A DNA stretch of 36,753 nt from Actinomycetota bacterium (GCA_018334075.1 JAGXSC010000024.1:1-36753); one strand, 5' to 3'; counted from the stretch's first letter, positions 28,022 to 36,628 are shown. The notes: generated by a model not told the origin, from the sequence alone. A program made the numbers and translations.

Positions 28022-28377
28022 TGGAGTGGGCCGGGCGGTCGCGCGCGTCGAAGGTGGGCGCGTGAGGAAAGTCCGGACTCCAAAGGGCATGGTGCCTGCT
28101 AACGGCAGGGCAGGGTGACCTGACGGAAAGTGCCACAGAAAAGAAAACTCTCGTGGCGAAATCCGGCACGAGAAAAGCTGAAACGGTGCGGTAAGAGCGC
28201 ACCAGCGTCGCGGTGACGCGGCGGCTTGGCAAACCCCACCAGGAGCAAGGGCATATAGGAGCGGCTAAGACCGGCCCGGTCGACGCTCGGGTAGCCCGCT
28301 AGAGGCCGCCGGTGACGGCGGCCCCAGATAGATGATCGTCCTTAGACAGAATCCGGCTTACAGGCCCACTCCACCGC
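28022..28377 (+). ncRNA. rnpB: RNase P RNA, bacterial type A
   Basis: Catalytic RNA that cuts 5' leaders from pre-tRNAs. The 5' GGAGTGGGCC (28023-28032) pairs with GGCCCACTCC (28363-28372) to form P1. The 5' strand of P4 GAGGAAAGTCCGGACTC (28064-28080) and its 3' partner ACAGAATCCGGCTTACAGG near 28345-28365 are the universally conserved motifs, and the middle GAGCAAGGGCATATAGGAGCG is also typical in part. A run of five Ts (28378-28382) just after P1 probably ends the transcript. Exact ends are plus or minus a few bases. Confidence 0.97.
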
Positions 28378-28399
28378 TTTTTGCACTGCCTGGCAGCGA

Positions 28400-29974
28400 C
28401 TACCGCGGAACCACCCTGACCGCATTGGGGCCGACCCTGATAAGCTCGAAGTTTCGAATTTCAACGCGGTGCACCGCACCCCACGTCACATTGCCAGCTG
28501 GATCCTGAACCCGGAGCCTGAAGGTATACCTTCCGGGCACAGGCGCCGAGTTGTTCGGCCCCCTGCCGTTCCATGCGATTGAAACAGCGCCGGCGGGGAA
28601 GTGTGCGGAACGCGTAGCCCATATCGCGCCTGTGGACGAGTAGACGACTAGCTGGACGTGAGCCCGCTCGGAGATTGTGGCCCGCACGGTCATGTTGTCC
28701 CTGATACCGTCACGTATGATCGGGTAGAAAAGACTCGGCGAGAAACTGAATCCTGAGATTGCCGGTGGCGTCTTGTCTAAGACGAAGGGGACCTGCTGGG
28801 TTACCTGCCTGCCGAACATATCTGTGACGGTGGCGGAAAACGTGCGTGCGCCATTCGGAAACGCGCTCAAGTTCAGGCTGGCGCTGTATGGCGCCGACGT
28901 GTCGGTATGAACGAGGTTGCCATCGATGTGGAAACTGACATCTCGAATACCAGCCGCGTCGGAAGCCACAACCGAAAACGTGCTAACAGCTGGAACAAGC
29001 GCATTTGCCCTGGGGGCCGAGACAGAAATTGTCGGTGTATCGGTATCGGAGTTGAAGTAAACGACCTGCGGAGCGCTACGGTTCGTCGCACGGTCAACAG
29101 CCACTACCTCGATTCTGTTACGCCCAGGCCGGATCACGTCGTTTTCAAGCGTGAGGTTGGTGGCTACTTGGTCGAGATGGAAAAGTCTTGTCGGATGCAG
29201 CTTCCCGTTGACGGTGAACTCATAAAGAGCTGTGCCCGACAGTCGGTCATACTCAATATCGTTCCATCTGATATTCGCGCGCTGAGAGTTGAACCATACA
29301 TCGCTTCCTGATGGGCCGGTATAGCGAGCGTGAGGTATGGCAACAAGATTTTCAGGAGAACGCGGTGGAGTTACATCTATTCCAAAGGGTATGTGAACAG
29401 TTTCGGTACTATAACGAGAACTGTCGTACCAGCGGTAATGTAGATGCCAGCGTCCTTCATGCGAAAATGTAGCTCCTGCAGGCAGCGTAGGTAGCGCCGC
29501 AGCCTGGATCCCCACGATATCGAGAAAGAGTGGTGTAAACATACTAGTATCCTGAAGATCAGCCCCGAGCTGGTAGTAATTTTGAGGTGTGGCGGTTTCT
29601 ATCTGAGTGCCAGGCATGCGGTCGACAGTGTAAATCATCCCAAGCGCATAGGCGGTATTGTCCGCGGTGGCTCTGTACAGATTGAACAGGGGAAATGGAT
29701 TGTTGCCCCATCCGTTCCTCCACCAGGACCTCTCAAAGCCAGGACCGCTGTCACCGGGATATGGCACGGTCAGTGAGGTGTTTATAAAAGGCCCCGACGG
29801 ATACTGGGGATTGGTAGGGCTCTCACCTGGTTTAGTATCGCCCCACGCTTGTCCTGGCAACGGAGGTAAATCCATATGCCTTTGAGCCGCTCCGGCGGGA
29901 ATAGTGCTTGCCAACAAGACGAGGCAGGTGACTATTGAGGTGAGTGCAATTCTACGATTTGTGCGACATCTCAT
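28400..29974 (-). CDS. Secreted multi-domain Ig-like protein
   Basis: Predicted exported protein, 524 residues from the ATG at 29974, where GGGG of GGGGAG lies six bases upstream; an ATG at 29986 overlaps that site. A signal peptide is clear: basic start RCRTNRR, hydrophobic core LTSIVTCLVLLAS, then PAGAA with cleavage near residue 31. A Pro/Gly/Trp-rich N-terminal region follows, then Ig-like beta-sandwich repeats: one near 205-310 (VTPPRSPENL..., NRIEVVAVDRATN), one near 320-405 (PTISVSAPRANALVP, FHIDGNLVHTD), and a FlgD/Ig-like one near 410-510 (TPPAISGFSFSP, APVPGRYTFRLRVQDPAGN). No catalytic domain or sorting motif is seen. Surface or matrix binding is likely but unproved. I do not recognise a named family. 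Confidence 0.72.
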   Translation of the reverse strand: MRCRTNRRIALTSIVTCLVLLASTIPAGAAQRHMDLPPLPGQAWGDTKPGESPTNPQYPSGPFINTSLTVPYPGDSGPGFERSWWRNGWGNNPFPLFNLYRATADNTAYALGMIYTVDRMPGTQIETATPQNYYQLGADLQDTSMFTPLFLDIVGIQAAALPTLPAGATFSHEGRWHLHYRWYDSSRYSTETVHIPFGIDVTPPRSPENLVAIPHARYTGPSGSDVWFNSQRANIRWNDIEYDRLSGTALYEFTVNGKLHPTRLFHLDQVATNLTLENDVIRPGRNRIEVVAVDRATNRSAPQVVYFNSDTDTPTISVSAPRANALVPAVSTFSVVASDAAGIRDVSFHIDGNLVHTDTSAPYSASLNLSAFPNGARTFSATVTDMFGRQVTQQVPFVLDKTPPAISGFSFSPSLFYPIIRDGIRDNMTVRATISERAHVQLVVYSSTGAIWATRSAHFPAGAVSIAWNGRGPNNSAPVPGRYTFRLRVQDPAGNVTWGAVHRVEIRNFELIRVGPNAVRVVPR

Positions 29975-30100
29975 GATACTCCCCATCCACAGGCGCCAAC
30001 ATACTCGCTATCCAGTAAAGCTACCTAAAAACACTACTGCACTGACAGATTATCGGAAAACACCCCATCAAACTTTACCCCAAAGCTATTGCATTGTACA

Positions 30101-32080
30101 TCAAAGACGCGTCCGCATCGCCTCTTTGATCACGCGGCCATCAAGATCTGTCAGCCTCAGGTATTCTCCTCCCACGATGCGAGCGATCTCCCGTGCTCCG
30201 CTTGTCGCTTTCGGCCCTGTGCCTGTATCGAATACGATTGTATTGATTTTTGCCGATCTCACCCTCACACCAGCTGCGCGGGCATCTTCGCTACCCAAAC
30301 CGCCGTTGAGCCCGACATTCGCCCGCCCATCGGTGACCAGCACGAGCCATGGAATGACCTCTGAGTCTCTCCTTGTTTCATTTTCAAGAAGCTCCAACGC
30401 CTTGAGGAGTCCGGCAGCCAAAGGTGTCGCTCCACCTGTAGGCATCGATTTCAACTTGAGCTGCGCAAGCTCCACGCTGGCCGTTGGCGACATGATGATG
30501 TCCGCCCCCTCGCCGCGAAATGTGACCAAACCGACTCTGTCCCTGCGCTGGTAAGCATCCTTGAGCAGGCCGAGCACCGCTGCCCTTGCGGCCTCCATGC
30601 GATCTGCCGCACCCATCGAGCCGCTGGCATCCACACACAGAACAATTGAAGCTCCTGTTTTCCGCTTCCTGACCTTTGACATAATGTCAGAAGGATCAAT
30701 GTTGATAGCGAGATTCCCCTCACGTTCGAGCTGATAGGGCGCGGCTGAGCGAAAGGTGGCGTCGATGGCCACATCCGCCAAGGTAGTGGTGGCGGCCTTG
30801 ACGGACCGTATGTGGCGGCCTTTGGAATCGCTGGAAATGCTTTCATGTCTTCGGCCGGAAACTGCACGGCGCACCGCGTCGAGCTCACGCAATACACCTT
30901 TTTCGATGAGCGGGAGGCTTTCACTTGCGGTTTCACCCAAATAACGTGTGGCTGTTGTGCCTGGCCTGACTCCGTCGCCTGCGTCGTTTTTGTCACACCG
31001 CTTTTCGGCGTTATCTGTATCGCCGCAAGAAACGGAGCTCGACGTCTTGGAAAACGCCGAGACAAGCTCCTCGACTATGGACTCGGCAGACTCGGTGTTG
31101 GCAAACGGGGCCTTTCGTATGCGGTGCAACAGTACCATCGAAGCTACCGCAACAACATCCTGGTGCTCCACGAGTGTCCGGCCCTCTAGGGAAGTCCTGG
31201 CGGCGGCGGCTCTAGCCATGACCAGATCCGCTCGATGGCCGTCTACATCGGCCTCGATACAAATCGAGACGATCAAGCGTTTGATTTCATCGGTCAACTC
31301 GACGGTCGGAAGCCTTAGCCGGGCATGTGCCAGACGGACGCGAAGTTCATCCTCAGAGTCGACCCAAGCACGAATGAACGACGACGGGTCCTCATCGAAT
31401 CGCTGCCGCCTGTCCATGATCTCCATCCGCAAAACCGGGTCCTTCACCCCGCGAACATCCACGCATAGCCCGAAGCGATCCGTGAGCTGAGGTCGCACCT
31501 CACCCTCTTCCGGATTCATCGTGCCTACCAATATAAATCTCGCCGGATGTCGAAAAGACACACCCTCCCGCTCGACCGTATTTACCCCCATCGCCGAGGC
31601 ATCGAGCAGCGTGTCGACCAAGTGGTCATCGAGAAGGTTCACCTCGTCAACGTAGAGGATAGAGCGATTGGCCTTCGCCAAAATCCCAGGCTCGAATTTC
31701 CTCTCCCCGTGCTTGAGTGCGTGCTCAAGATCGAGTGTCCCAACCAGTCTGTCCTCGGTGGTTGACACGGGAAGATCGACGATCCATGGCTTACGCAAGG
31801 ATGTCACAACGGAATCGACGGTGTGGCTTTCACAACAATCGGCGCACCAAAGTTTCGGGTCGGAGGGATCGCAGGAAAAGCGGCAGCCTTCAACGACGTC
31901 CATATCCGGCAACACGACCGCAAGCGCCCTCACGACGGTGGATTTGGCGGTGCCCTTCTCGCCCCGGATAAGAACACCACCTACCCCCGGATCCACTGCG
32001 TTTAGCAGCAAAGCCGTTTTGAGTAGATGTTGATCCACAACCGCCGTAAATGGAAAGGTATGAGCCGGGCGCTCGGCCAC
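30101..32080 (-). CDS. Magnesium/cobalt chelatase-like AAA+ and VWA fusion protein
   Basis: Resembles the fused BchI/BchD-type subunits annotated as putative cobaltochelatase. From the GTG at 32080 (GGAGG six bases upstream; a TTG at 32098 overlaps it) it has 659 residues. AAA+ domain: Walker A GEKGTAKST (about 40-48), a cysteine cluster CRFSC...CADCC at 66-83, sensor region LDDHLVDTLLDASAMGVNTVEREG in two halves (VDEVNLLDDHLVD, DASAMGVNTVEREG), and GTMNPEEGEVRPQLTDRFG split likewise. A linker at about 320-470 leads to a VWA domain with MIDAS DASGSMG near 484 and GGATPLAAGL. These proteins load metal with a large CobN/BchH subunit, which is absent in this window. Substrate metal is therefore unknown. 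It is preceded by a strong dyad operator-like repeat. Confidence 0.85.
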   Translation of the reverse strand: MAERPAHTFPFTAVVDQHLLKTALLLNAVDPGVGGVLIRGEKGTAKSTVVRALAVVLPDMDVVEGCRFSCDPSDPKLWCADCCESHTVDSVVTSLRKPWIVDLPVSTTEDRLVGTLDLEHALKHGERKFEPGILAKANRSILYVDEVNLLDDHLVDTLLDASAMGVNTVEREGVSFRHPARFILVGTMNPEEGEVRPQLTDRFGLCVDVRGVKDPVLRMEIMDRRQRFDEDPSSFIRAWVDSEDELRVRLAHARLRLPTVELTDEIKRLIVSICIEADVDGHRADLVMARAAAARTSLEGRTLVEHQDVVAVASMVLLHRIRKAPFANTESAESIVEELVSAFSKTSSSVSCGDTDNAEKRCDKNDAGDGVRPGTTATRYLGETASESLPLIEKGVLRELDAVRRAVSGRRHESISSDSKGRHIRSVKAATTTLADVAIDATFRSAAPYQLEREGNLAINIDPSDIMSKVRKRKTGASIVLCVDASGSMGAADRMEAARAAVLGLLKDAYQRRDRVGLVTFRGEGADIIMSPTASVELAQLKLKSMPTGGATPLAAGLLKALELLENETRRDSEVIPWLVLVTDGRANVGLNGGLGSEDARAAGVRVRSAKINTIVFDTGTGPKATSGAREIARIVGGEYLRLTDLDGRVIKEAMRTRL

Positions 32081-32100
32081 GAACCACCTCCGAAACAATT

Positions 32101-32132
32101 GAACCCAACCACAGTATATTGTAGTTGGGTTC
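32101..32132. repeat. Near-perfect 32-bp dyad upstream of the chelatase gene
   Basis: Arms GAACCCAAC (32101-32109) and GTTGGGTTC (32124-32132) are exact inverted copies; inner ACA (32111-32113) and TGT (32120-32122) continue the symmetry around a TATA centre, leaving two mismatched pairs. On the minus strand TACAAT (32118-32123) inside it is a 5/6 match to a -10 box, with no -35 at 16-18 bases. The edge is nine bases from the chelatase ribosome site. It is either an operator or an RNA hairpin in the leader; there is no T-run on either side, so it is a poor terminator. Confidence 0.75.
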
Positions 32133-32167
32133 GCAATGCTACCTATATTTCGTGGTTACAGTTAAAA

Positions 32168-33076
32168 TTACACCACTTTCCACTGGAAGTTTCCGCAAGA
32201 GATCGGATCGGCTCCCTCCTTGTTCGGGCAAGTGCTCACATAAACGCAATCATCGCACTGCACGTCGGGACCAGGAGCAAAATTTTCAGATGCGGGTGTC
32301 TTCCGATCCTCAGGCTCGTCGGAGTCCGGAAGATCAGGTGTAACGATCGTCAGATCCTCGAGTACCGATCCCCTGACTCTGTCGGGAAGCAGGGTATCAC
32401 TATCGACAGAGGGCTCCTCAAGCGGATCGAATACATATGTGGCGCCCGCTTTCTCGTCCGCAGGCTCAGCGAGTGGTTCTGGCTCTTCGGAGAGTGAGAC
32501 TTTAGCGGGCTCTTCGGAAGCCGGATTTTTTGTGTCCGACTCCCAGGGCCAGCTCTCCACGGTGGAGACAACAGACTCTGGGGCCTTGATCCCTTCGGCC
32601 TCCAGCTGGCTGGCGGCACGCTTCAGGGCATCTGAAAGCGAAGCCCCTTCAACCGGTTCGGCTGGCTCGGTCTCTTCGTTCCCGGCCTGCTCGATAATCT
32701 CATCCAGCACCGCGTCAGATTCCTCATAGGGCACCGGCTCATCACGAGGCGCATCGGATGCCACTTTGGGCTCCTCGGCATCTTGCAACGGGGTCACCAG
32801 AGGCTGCGGAGGCACAGGAGCAAGCAGGTGCTCCGCGGGCTCTGCAGGCTCTGCTGCCAAGGGCTCTTCAGGCGCTGCTCCCGGAGCAACAATGAGAACC
32901 GGGATGGAGGCATCCAGATAGCAAAGGCAGTAATCGAAATCTTCATGGTGGAATTCGGGCGACGACGACTCTATCGACAACGCCTTAATTGCCTCCTGCT
33001 GGGTGTCGTACACGACTCTGGTGACCAAGTCGAGCTCACCATCGTGACGGTTTCGGCGGAGAAGAAAATAGCTCAT
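32168..33076 (-). CDS. Unrecognised acidic protein with C-terminal four-cysteine motif
   Basis: 302 residues from the ATG at 33076; a TTG at 33082 is closer to GGAGG but the ATG is preferred. Three parts are visible: a folded-looking N-terminal piece (1-65, YFLLRRNRHDGELDL...DYCLCYLDASIP), a long linker very rich in Glu, Pro, Ala and Asp with almost no aromatic residues (about 66-265), and a cysteine tail C274-x2-C277-x5-C283-x10-C294 followed by GNFQWKVV at the end. The cysteines could hold zinc or an iron-sulfur cluster; no known enzyme signature is present. It lies between nfo and the chelatase gene on the same strand (nfo stop is 50 bases upstream). No signal peptide or membrane segment is seen. 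Function unknown. Confidence 0.8.
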   Translation of the reverse strand: MSYFLLRRNRHDGELDLVTRVVYDTQQEAIKALSIESSSPEFHHEDFDYCLCYLDASIPVLIVAPGAAPEEPLAAEPAEPAEHLLAPVPPQPLVTPLQDAEEPKVASDAPRDEPVPYEESDAVLDEIIEQAGNEETEPAEPVEGASLSDALKRAASQLEAEGIKAPESVVSTVESWPWESDTKNPASEEPAKVSLSEEPEPLAEPADEKAGATYVFDPLEEPSVDSDTLLPDRVRGSVLEDLTIVTPDLPDSDEPEDRKTPASENFAPGPDVQCDDCVYVSTCPNKEGADPISCGNFQWKVV

Positions 33077-33126
33077 GACCAAAGAACCTCCATCGGTACG
33101 GCAGCAGGAAACATGTTAGCACCAAA

Positions 33127-33993
33127 TCATCGGCCTGAAACCCTCATCGACTTTAGTCTAGCTATGTTGATCTCATCTTTTTCCGGTATTTGGCCTGGCG
33201 CCTCAATTATCACGCTAATATCACTCGGCCCCAGCACAGAAAACATCGACTCGAACGCCTCGTATCCTAGATGTCCCTCGCCTATCCACGCATGTCTGTC
33301 CCTTTTGGATCCGCGCTCGAACATGCAATCATTGGCGTGTATCACCTTTATGCATCCCGGGCCGCATGTTGTCTCGTACGCGTGAATGTACTCACTCCAT
33401 GCCTCCGGCGTCGACAGATCAGCGCCATACGCATGAGCATGGCAGGTATCCAGGCAAACGCCGAGCCTTCCAGCGTCCATCTCGGCCGCATGCGAAAACA
33501 CAGCGCCTATATCCTCGGGACAACACCCGAAACCCGTTCCCGCGCCTGCGGTGTTTTCAAGCAGCAAAACGACTCCCGATGCAGTCGGCCCAGCCATCTC
33601 ATAGGCCGAGGCGATTCGTTTCGCGACTCTTTGCGCCGCCGCCTGAGTGTCACCCGCCTTATCGTTACCCAAATGCGTAACCACTCCATCCGCCGAGAGA
33701 ATTGCCCCTCGGACAAGCTCATCGGCGAGCGCCTGCACTGATTTCTCACCAATTTCGGCATCGGTTGTCGCCAGGTTGATCAGGTAAGCCGTGTGAGTGA
33801 AAAGGGGAATCCCGCTGTGTCGCTCCCTACGCGCTTCAGCGAACGCCGAGGCAGCAGCACTGTCAAGCCCCGGAGCGCTCCAGCGGCGAGGAGTTTTTGC
33901 GAATATCTGCATCGTCTCACAGCCGACATTTTCGGCATACCGCAACGTTTCATCGTACCCACCTGAAACCGAAAGATGCGCTCCTATAAGCAT
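33127..33993 (-). CDS. nfo: Endonuclease IV (AP endonuclease)
   Basis: Zinc-dependent AP endonuclease and 3' repair diesterase of base-excision repair. From the ATG at 33993 (GGAG six bases upstream) it has 288 residues. It starts MLIGAHLSVSGGYDETL and shows QIFAKTPRRW, LLENTAGAGTGFG, VCLDTCHAHAYGAD, IHANDC and IGEGHLGYEAF, the trinuclear zinc-site motifs in order, then IIEAPGQ. A 31-codon upstream extension is rejected because it runs into the dinB start region. It is divergent from dinB with a 78-base gap. Confidence 0.95.
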   Translation of the reverse strand: MLIGAHLSVSGGYDETLRYAENVGCETMQIFAKTPRRWSAPGLDSAAASAFAEARRERHSGIPLFTHTAYLINLATTDAEIGEKSVQALADELVRGAILSADGVVTHLGNDKAGDTQAAAQRVAKRIASAYEMAGPTASGVVLLLENTAGAGTGFGCCPEDIGAVFSHAAEMDAGRLGVCLDTCHAHAYGADLSTPEAWSEYIHAYETTCGPGCIKVIHANDCMFERGSKRDRHAWIGEGHLGYEAFESMFSVLGPSDISVIIEAPGQIPEKDEINIARLKSMRVSGR

Positions 33994-34045
33994 GATCCAC
34001 TCCATGAGCCGCGTCGAATGATCCAAAAAGCATAGTGAACAACCG

Positions 34046-34067
34046 GCGATAAGCATAAACTTATTGC
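34046..34067. repeat. Inverted repeat across the dinB initiation region
   Basis: GCGATAAG (34046-34053) and CTTATTGC (34060-34067) pair at seven of eight positions (the other is G-U in RNA) around CATAAA, ending four bases before the dinB ATG. No Shine-Dalgarno site is seen before dinB. It could be an operator or a translation-blocking hairpin. Confidence 0.4.
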
Positions 34068-34071
34068 TGCT

Positions 34072-35304
34072 ATGGATGCCAAACAAATCAATTCAGATAA
34101 GCTCTGGCAAGGTCCGGCGATACTACATGTCGACCTGGACGCATTTTTTGCCGCCGTTGAGCAGCTCGACCATCCCGAATGGCGCGGCAAGCCCGTGATT
34201 GTCGGGGGCTCGCCGAAGGGCAGAGGCGTAGTTTCGACGGCATCGTACGAGGCGAGACGCTACGGCATCCGCTCGGCGATGCCGGCTGCTCGCGCGGAGC
34301 GTCTGGCTCCGCAAGATGCGATATGGGCCCGACCGCGATTCGAGCGATACAAAGAGATCTCCGACCAGGTATTCGACATATTTCACGACGCAACGCCACT
34401 CGTTCAGCCACTATCGATCGACGAGGCGTTTCTCGATGTGACACCCGGCAAGCACGGGGCGCAGGATCCGGTAAAGATCGCTGTCTGGATCGCCGAGCAG
34501 GTCTCGCAGCTCGGAATCACCTGCTCGGTGGGTCTGGCCTCGTCAAAGACCGTCGCGAAGGTAGCGTCTGACCGCAACAAGCCCTGCGGACTAACGGTAG
34601 TCTATCCAGGCCAGGAGAAGGCCTTCTTAGCCGAGCTCCCAGTTGAAAGCCTAAGCGGAATCGGGCCAAAAACCGCCACACGCCTAAGGTCCATGGGGAT
34701 CGCAACTTTGGGTGATCTTGCGGCTCTGGACGAATCCACCGCAAGCGAAGTTCTCGGCCAGCACGGCGATATACTTGTGCGACATGCCGCCGGACTCGAC
34801 GAAAGCAAGGTTCGGCGCAGGTCAACCGTCAAATCGGTTTCCAACGAACGAACCTTCCCTGCCGACATACACAACGCCGCACAGATCGAATCGGCGCTCA
34901 ATCAGCTCGCATCCAAAGTAGCTGGCAGGCTTCGGCGGAAGAAGACCACCGGCACAACCATCCACATCAAGGTTCGTTTCAGCGACTTTACGACACGCAC
35001 ACTCCAGCAAGCCCTGGCATCGGGTACCGACGACGAAAAGCAGATCGCTGAAGTCGCCGTAGATCTTGTGCGCCGGATATGGAGCGAGGGTGTCGGAATC
35101 AGGCTTCTCGGCGTGGGTGTAACCGGGCTTAACCTTCGCGATGAGCAGCTTGAGTTGCCTACTAGCGATGAGCCGATTGGCCAGGGGCGGCCTCAAAGCA
35201 GAGAAGAGCTGCTCAAAGGCGTAGATGCGATCAGGGAGCGATTCGGTGAAGACGCCATCTTCCGAGGAGTCGCGGGCCTCAAACCCAAAAACCCCCAAGA
35301 GTGA
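34072..35304 (+). CDS. dinB: DNA polymerase IV (Y-family)
   Basis: Error-prone translesion polymerase. The 410-residue protein has HVDLDAFFAAVEQLDHPEWRGKPVIVGG in pieces (catalytic Asp in VDLDAFFAAVEQ), ARRYGIRSAMP, the SIDEAFLDVT motif with the second acidic pair, the thumb GIGPKTATRLRSMGI helix-hairpin-helix, and a little-finger domain. DEQLELP near residue 361 resembles the beta-clamp motif QLxLF. The ATG at 34072 lacks a visible ribosome site. It is divergent from nfo and its stop is two bases from the convergent HD-GYP stop. Confidence 0.95.
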   Translation: MDAKQINSDKLWQGPAILHVDLDAFFAAVEQLDHPEWRGKPVIVGGSPKGRGVVSTASYEARRYGIRSAMPAARAERLAPQDAIWARPRFERYKEISDQVFDIFHDATPLVQPLSIDEAFLDVTPGKHGAQDPVKIAVWIAEQVSQLGITCSVGLASSKTVAKVASDRNKPCGLTVVYPGQEKAFLAELPVESLSGIGPKTATRLRSMGIATLGDLAALDESTASEVLGQHGDILVRHAAGLDESKVRRRSTVKSVSNERTFPADIHNAAQIESALNQLASKVAGRLRRKKTTGTTIHIKVRFSDFTTRTLQQALASGTDDEKQIAEVAVDLVRRIWSEGVGIRLLGVGVTGLNLRDEQLELPTSDEPIGQGRPQSREELLKGVDAIRERFGEDAIFRGVAGLKPKNPQE

Positions 35305-35305
35305 C

Positions 35306-36628
35306 TCAGGCTGACCGCGCTTGACTCGCCCTGTCGTGCCGATGTAGTAAAATCCTGCCGATCACACCCGAGTCGATGGCTCCAAGAAGAGCGTCGACCA
35401 CATGTGGATCAAACTGGGTCCCCCGTCCGCGCATCAACTCCATGCGCGCTTCCGGCAGTATCATCGCCTGACGATAGGGTCGATCAGAGGTCATCGCGTC
35501 GAATGCGTCAGCCACAGCAAGGACGCGAGCCAACTTCGGGATTTGCTCACCAACCAGCCCATCAGGATAGCCCCTGCCATTCCAGTGTTCGTGATGATGT
35601 CGAATCAACGGTACGAGCGTTTGCAGAAATGGAATGGACTCTATGATCTTGCTACCGGCTACACTGTGGCGCTGGACAATCGAAAACTCTTCAACAGTGA
35701 GCTTCGACGGCCTGAGCAGTATCTCTTCGGAGACACCGATCTTGCCGATGTCGTGGAGAAGTGCCGCCCGCTCCAATAGCTCGATCTCGTCGGCCTGAAA
35801 CCCCATCCGCTTGCCCAACAACACCGCGTAGTCCGTCACACCAAGCGAGTGGCTGGCCGTATAGCTGTCCTTCGCGTCGACTGCCGCCGTCAAGGCCTGC
35901 AAGGTGCCAAGCGAGTGCTCCTCTATGCGGGTAAGTGAGTGCTCGAGGCGGGAGTTGACCTCAGTCACCTGCTCCTCGGTCTCCACAAGCTCTCTTGCGA
36001 TGGAGCGAACCATTTGAAGTTGAAGCAGATAAGCCGCACCGGTTCCAACAATCAGAAACGCCCAGAGTATCGCAATGGACCATCTGACCTCTCGCTGAAT
36101 CGGCGCATAGTACTGGTATGTCTCGAAGATGCCTAAAACGGCACCGCTGGCAGGGTCCTCCACAGGGGCATACACTTCAAGCAGCGGACCGGCATGCTCA
36201 AATTGCCTGATGTTAGCCGGCTGCGGCTGGCGTATGATCTCCGAGACGATCTCGCCCTCCACTGCCCGGGCTACCTCAGGGTCATCTGCAAAAGAAGCGC
36301 CTACCCGATCTTCGGGATCAGAAGAGTAAACGAGCACGCCCTGTGGGCTCCAGAGCTTGACAGCGAATATGCCAGCTCCACGCAGCTCAGTCTCGAGCAA
36401 CTTATCGATAGCGGCACTTTGCTCGGGGTCGAGACTCGAAGCAAAAACTCCTGTGCCCAGGCGCGAAACAATCGCTGCAGAGGCAACCGTATCAGCGGTA
36501 ATGATTGCGTTATTGCGATAAACCTGCTCGACTCGCCAGGACAGCGCCAACCCTAAAGCACTGACCATCAAAATCATCAGCATCAGCGTCCGAACTCCAA
36601 AAGACCTGACAAGTTTTGTGTCACGCAT
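35306..36628 (-). CDS. Membrane HD-GYP phosphodiesterase with extracytoplasmic sensor
   Basis: Predicted cyclic di-GMP phosphodiesterase, 440 residues. A membrane helix at 12-30, an outer sensor region of about 150 residues (35-180) without a named match, and a second helix (183-203) precede a short coiled segment (205-240) and the HD-GYP domain. Motifs: HDIGK at 292-296, HHEHWNGRGYPDG at 345-357, and VADAFDAMTSDRPYR near 372-386. The residues needed for metal binding are present. The ATG at 36628 has only a weak purine stretch (GAAGCG) upstream. It is convergent with dinB. GGDEF or EAL partners are not in the window. Confidence 0.9.
   Translation of the reverse strand: MRDTKLVRSFGVRTLMLMILMVSALGLALSWRVEQVYRNNAIITADTVASAAIVSRLGTGVFASSLDPEQSAAIDKLLETELRGAGIFAVKLWSPQGVLVYSSDPEDRVGASFADDPEVARAVEGEIVSEIIRQPQPANIRQFEHAGPLLEVYAPVEDPASGAVLGIFETYQYYAPIQREVRWSIAILWAFLIVGTGAAYLLQLQMVRSIARELVETEEQVTEVNSRLEHSLTRIEEHSLGTLQALTAAVDAKDSYTASHSLGVTDYAVLLGKRMGFQADEIELLERAALLHDIGKIGVSEEILLRPSKLTVEEFSIVQRHSVAGSKIIESIPFLQTLVPLIRHHHEHWNGRGYPDGLVGEQIPKLARVLAVADAFDAMTSDRPYRQAMILPEARMELMRGRGTQFDPHVVDALLGAIDSGVIGRILLHRHDRASQARSA

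Noticed and set aside
35298-35310. Short palindrome GAGTGACTC at the dinB/HD-GYP junction
   Set aside because: Nine bases with no T-run; too small to call a terminator.
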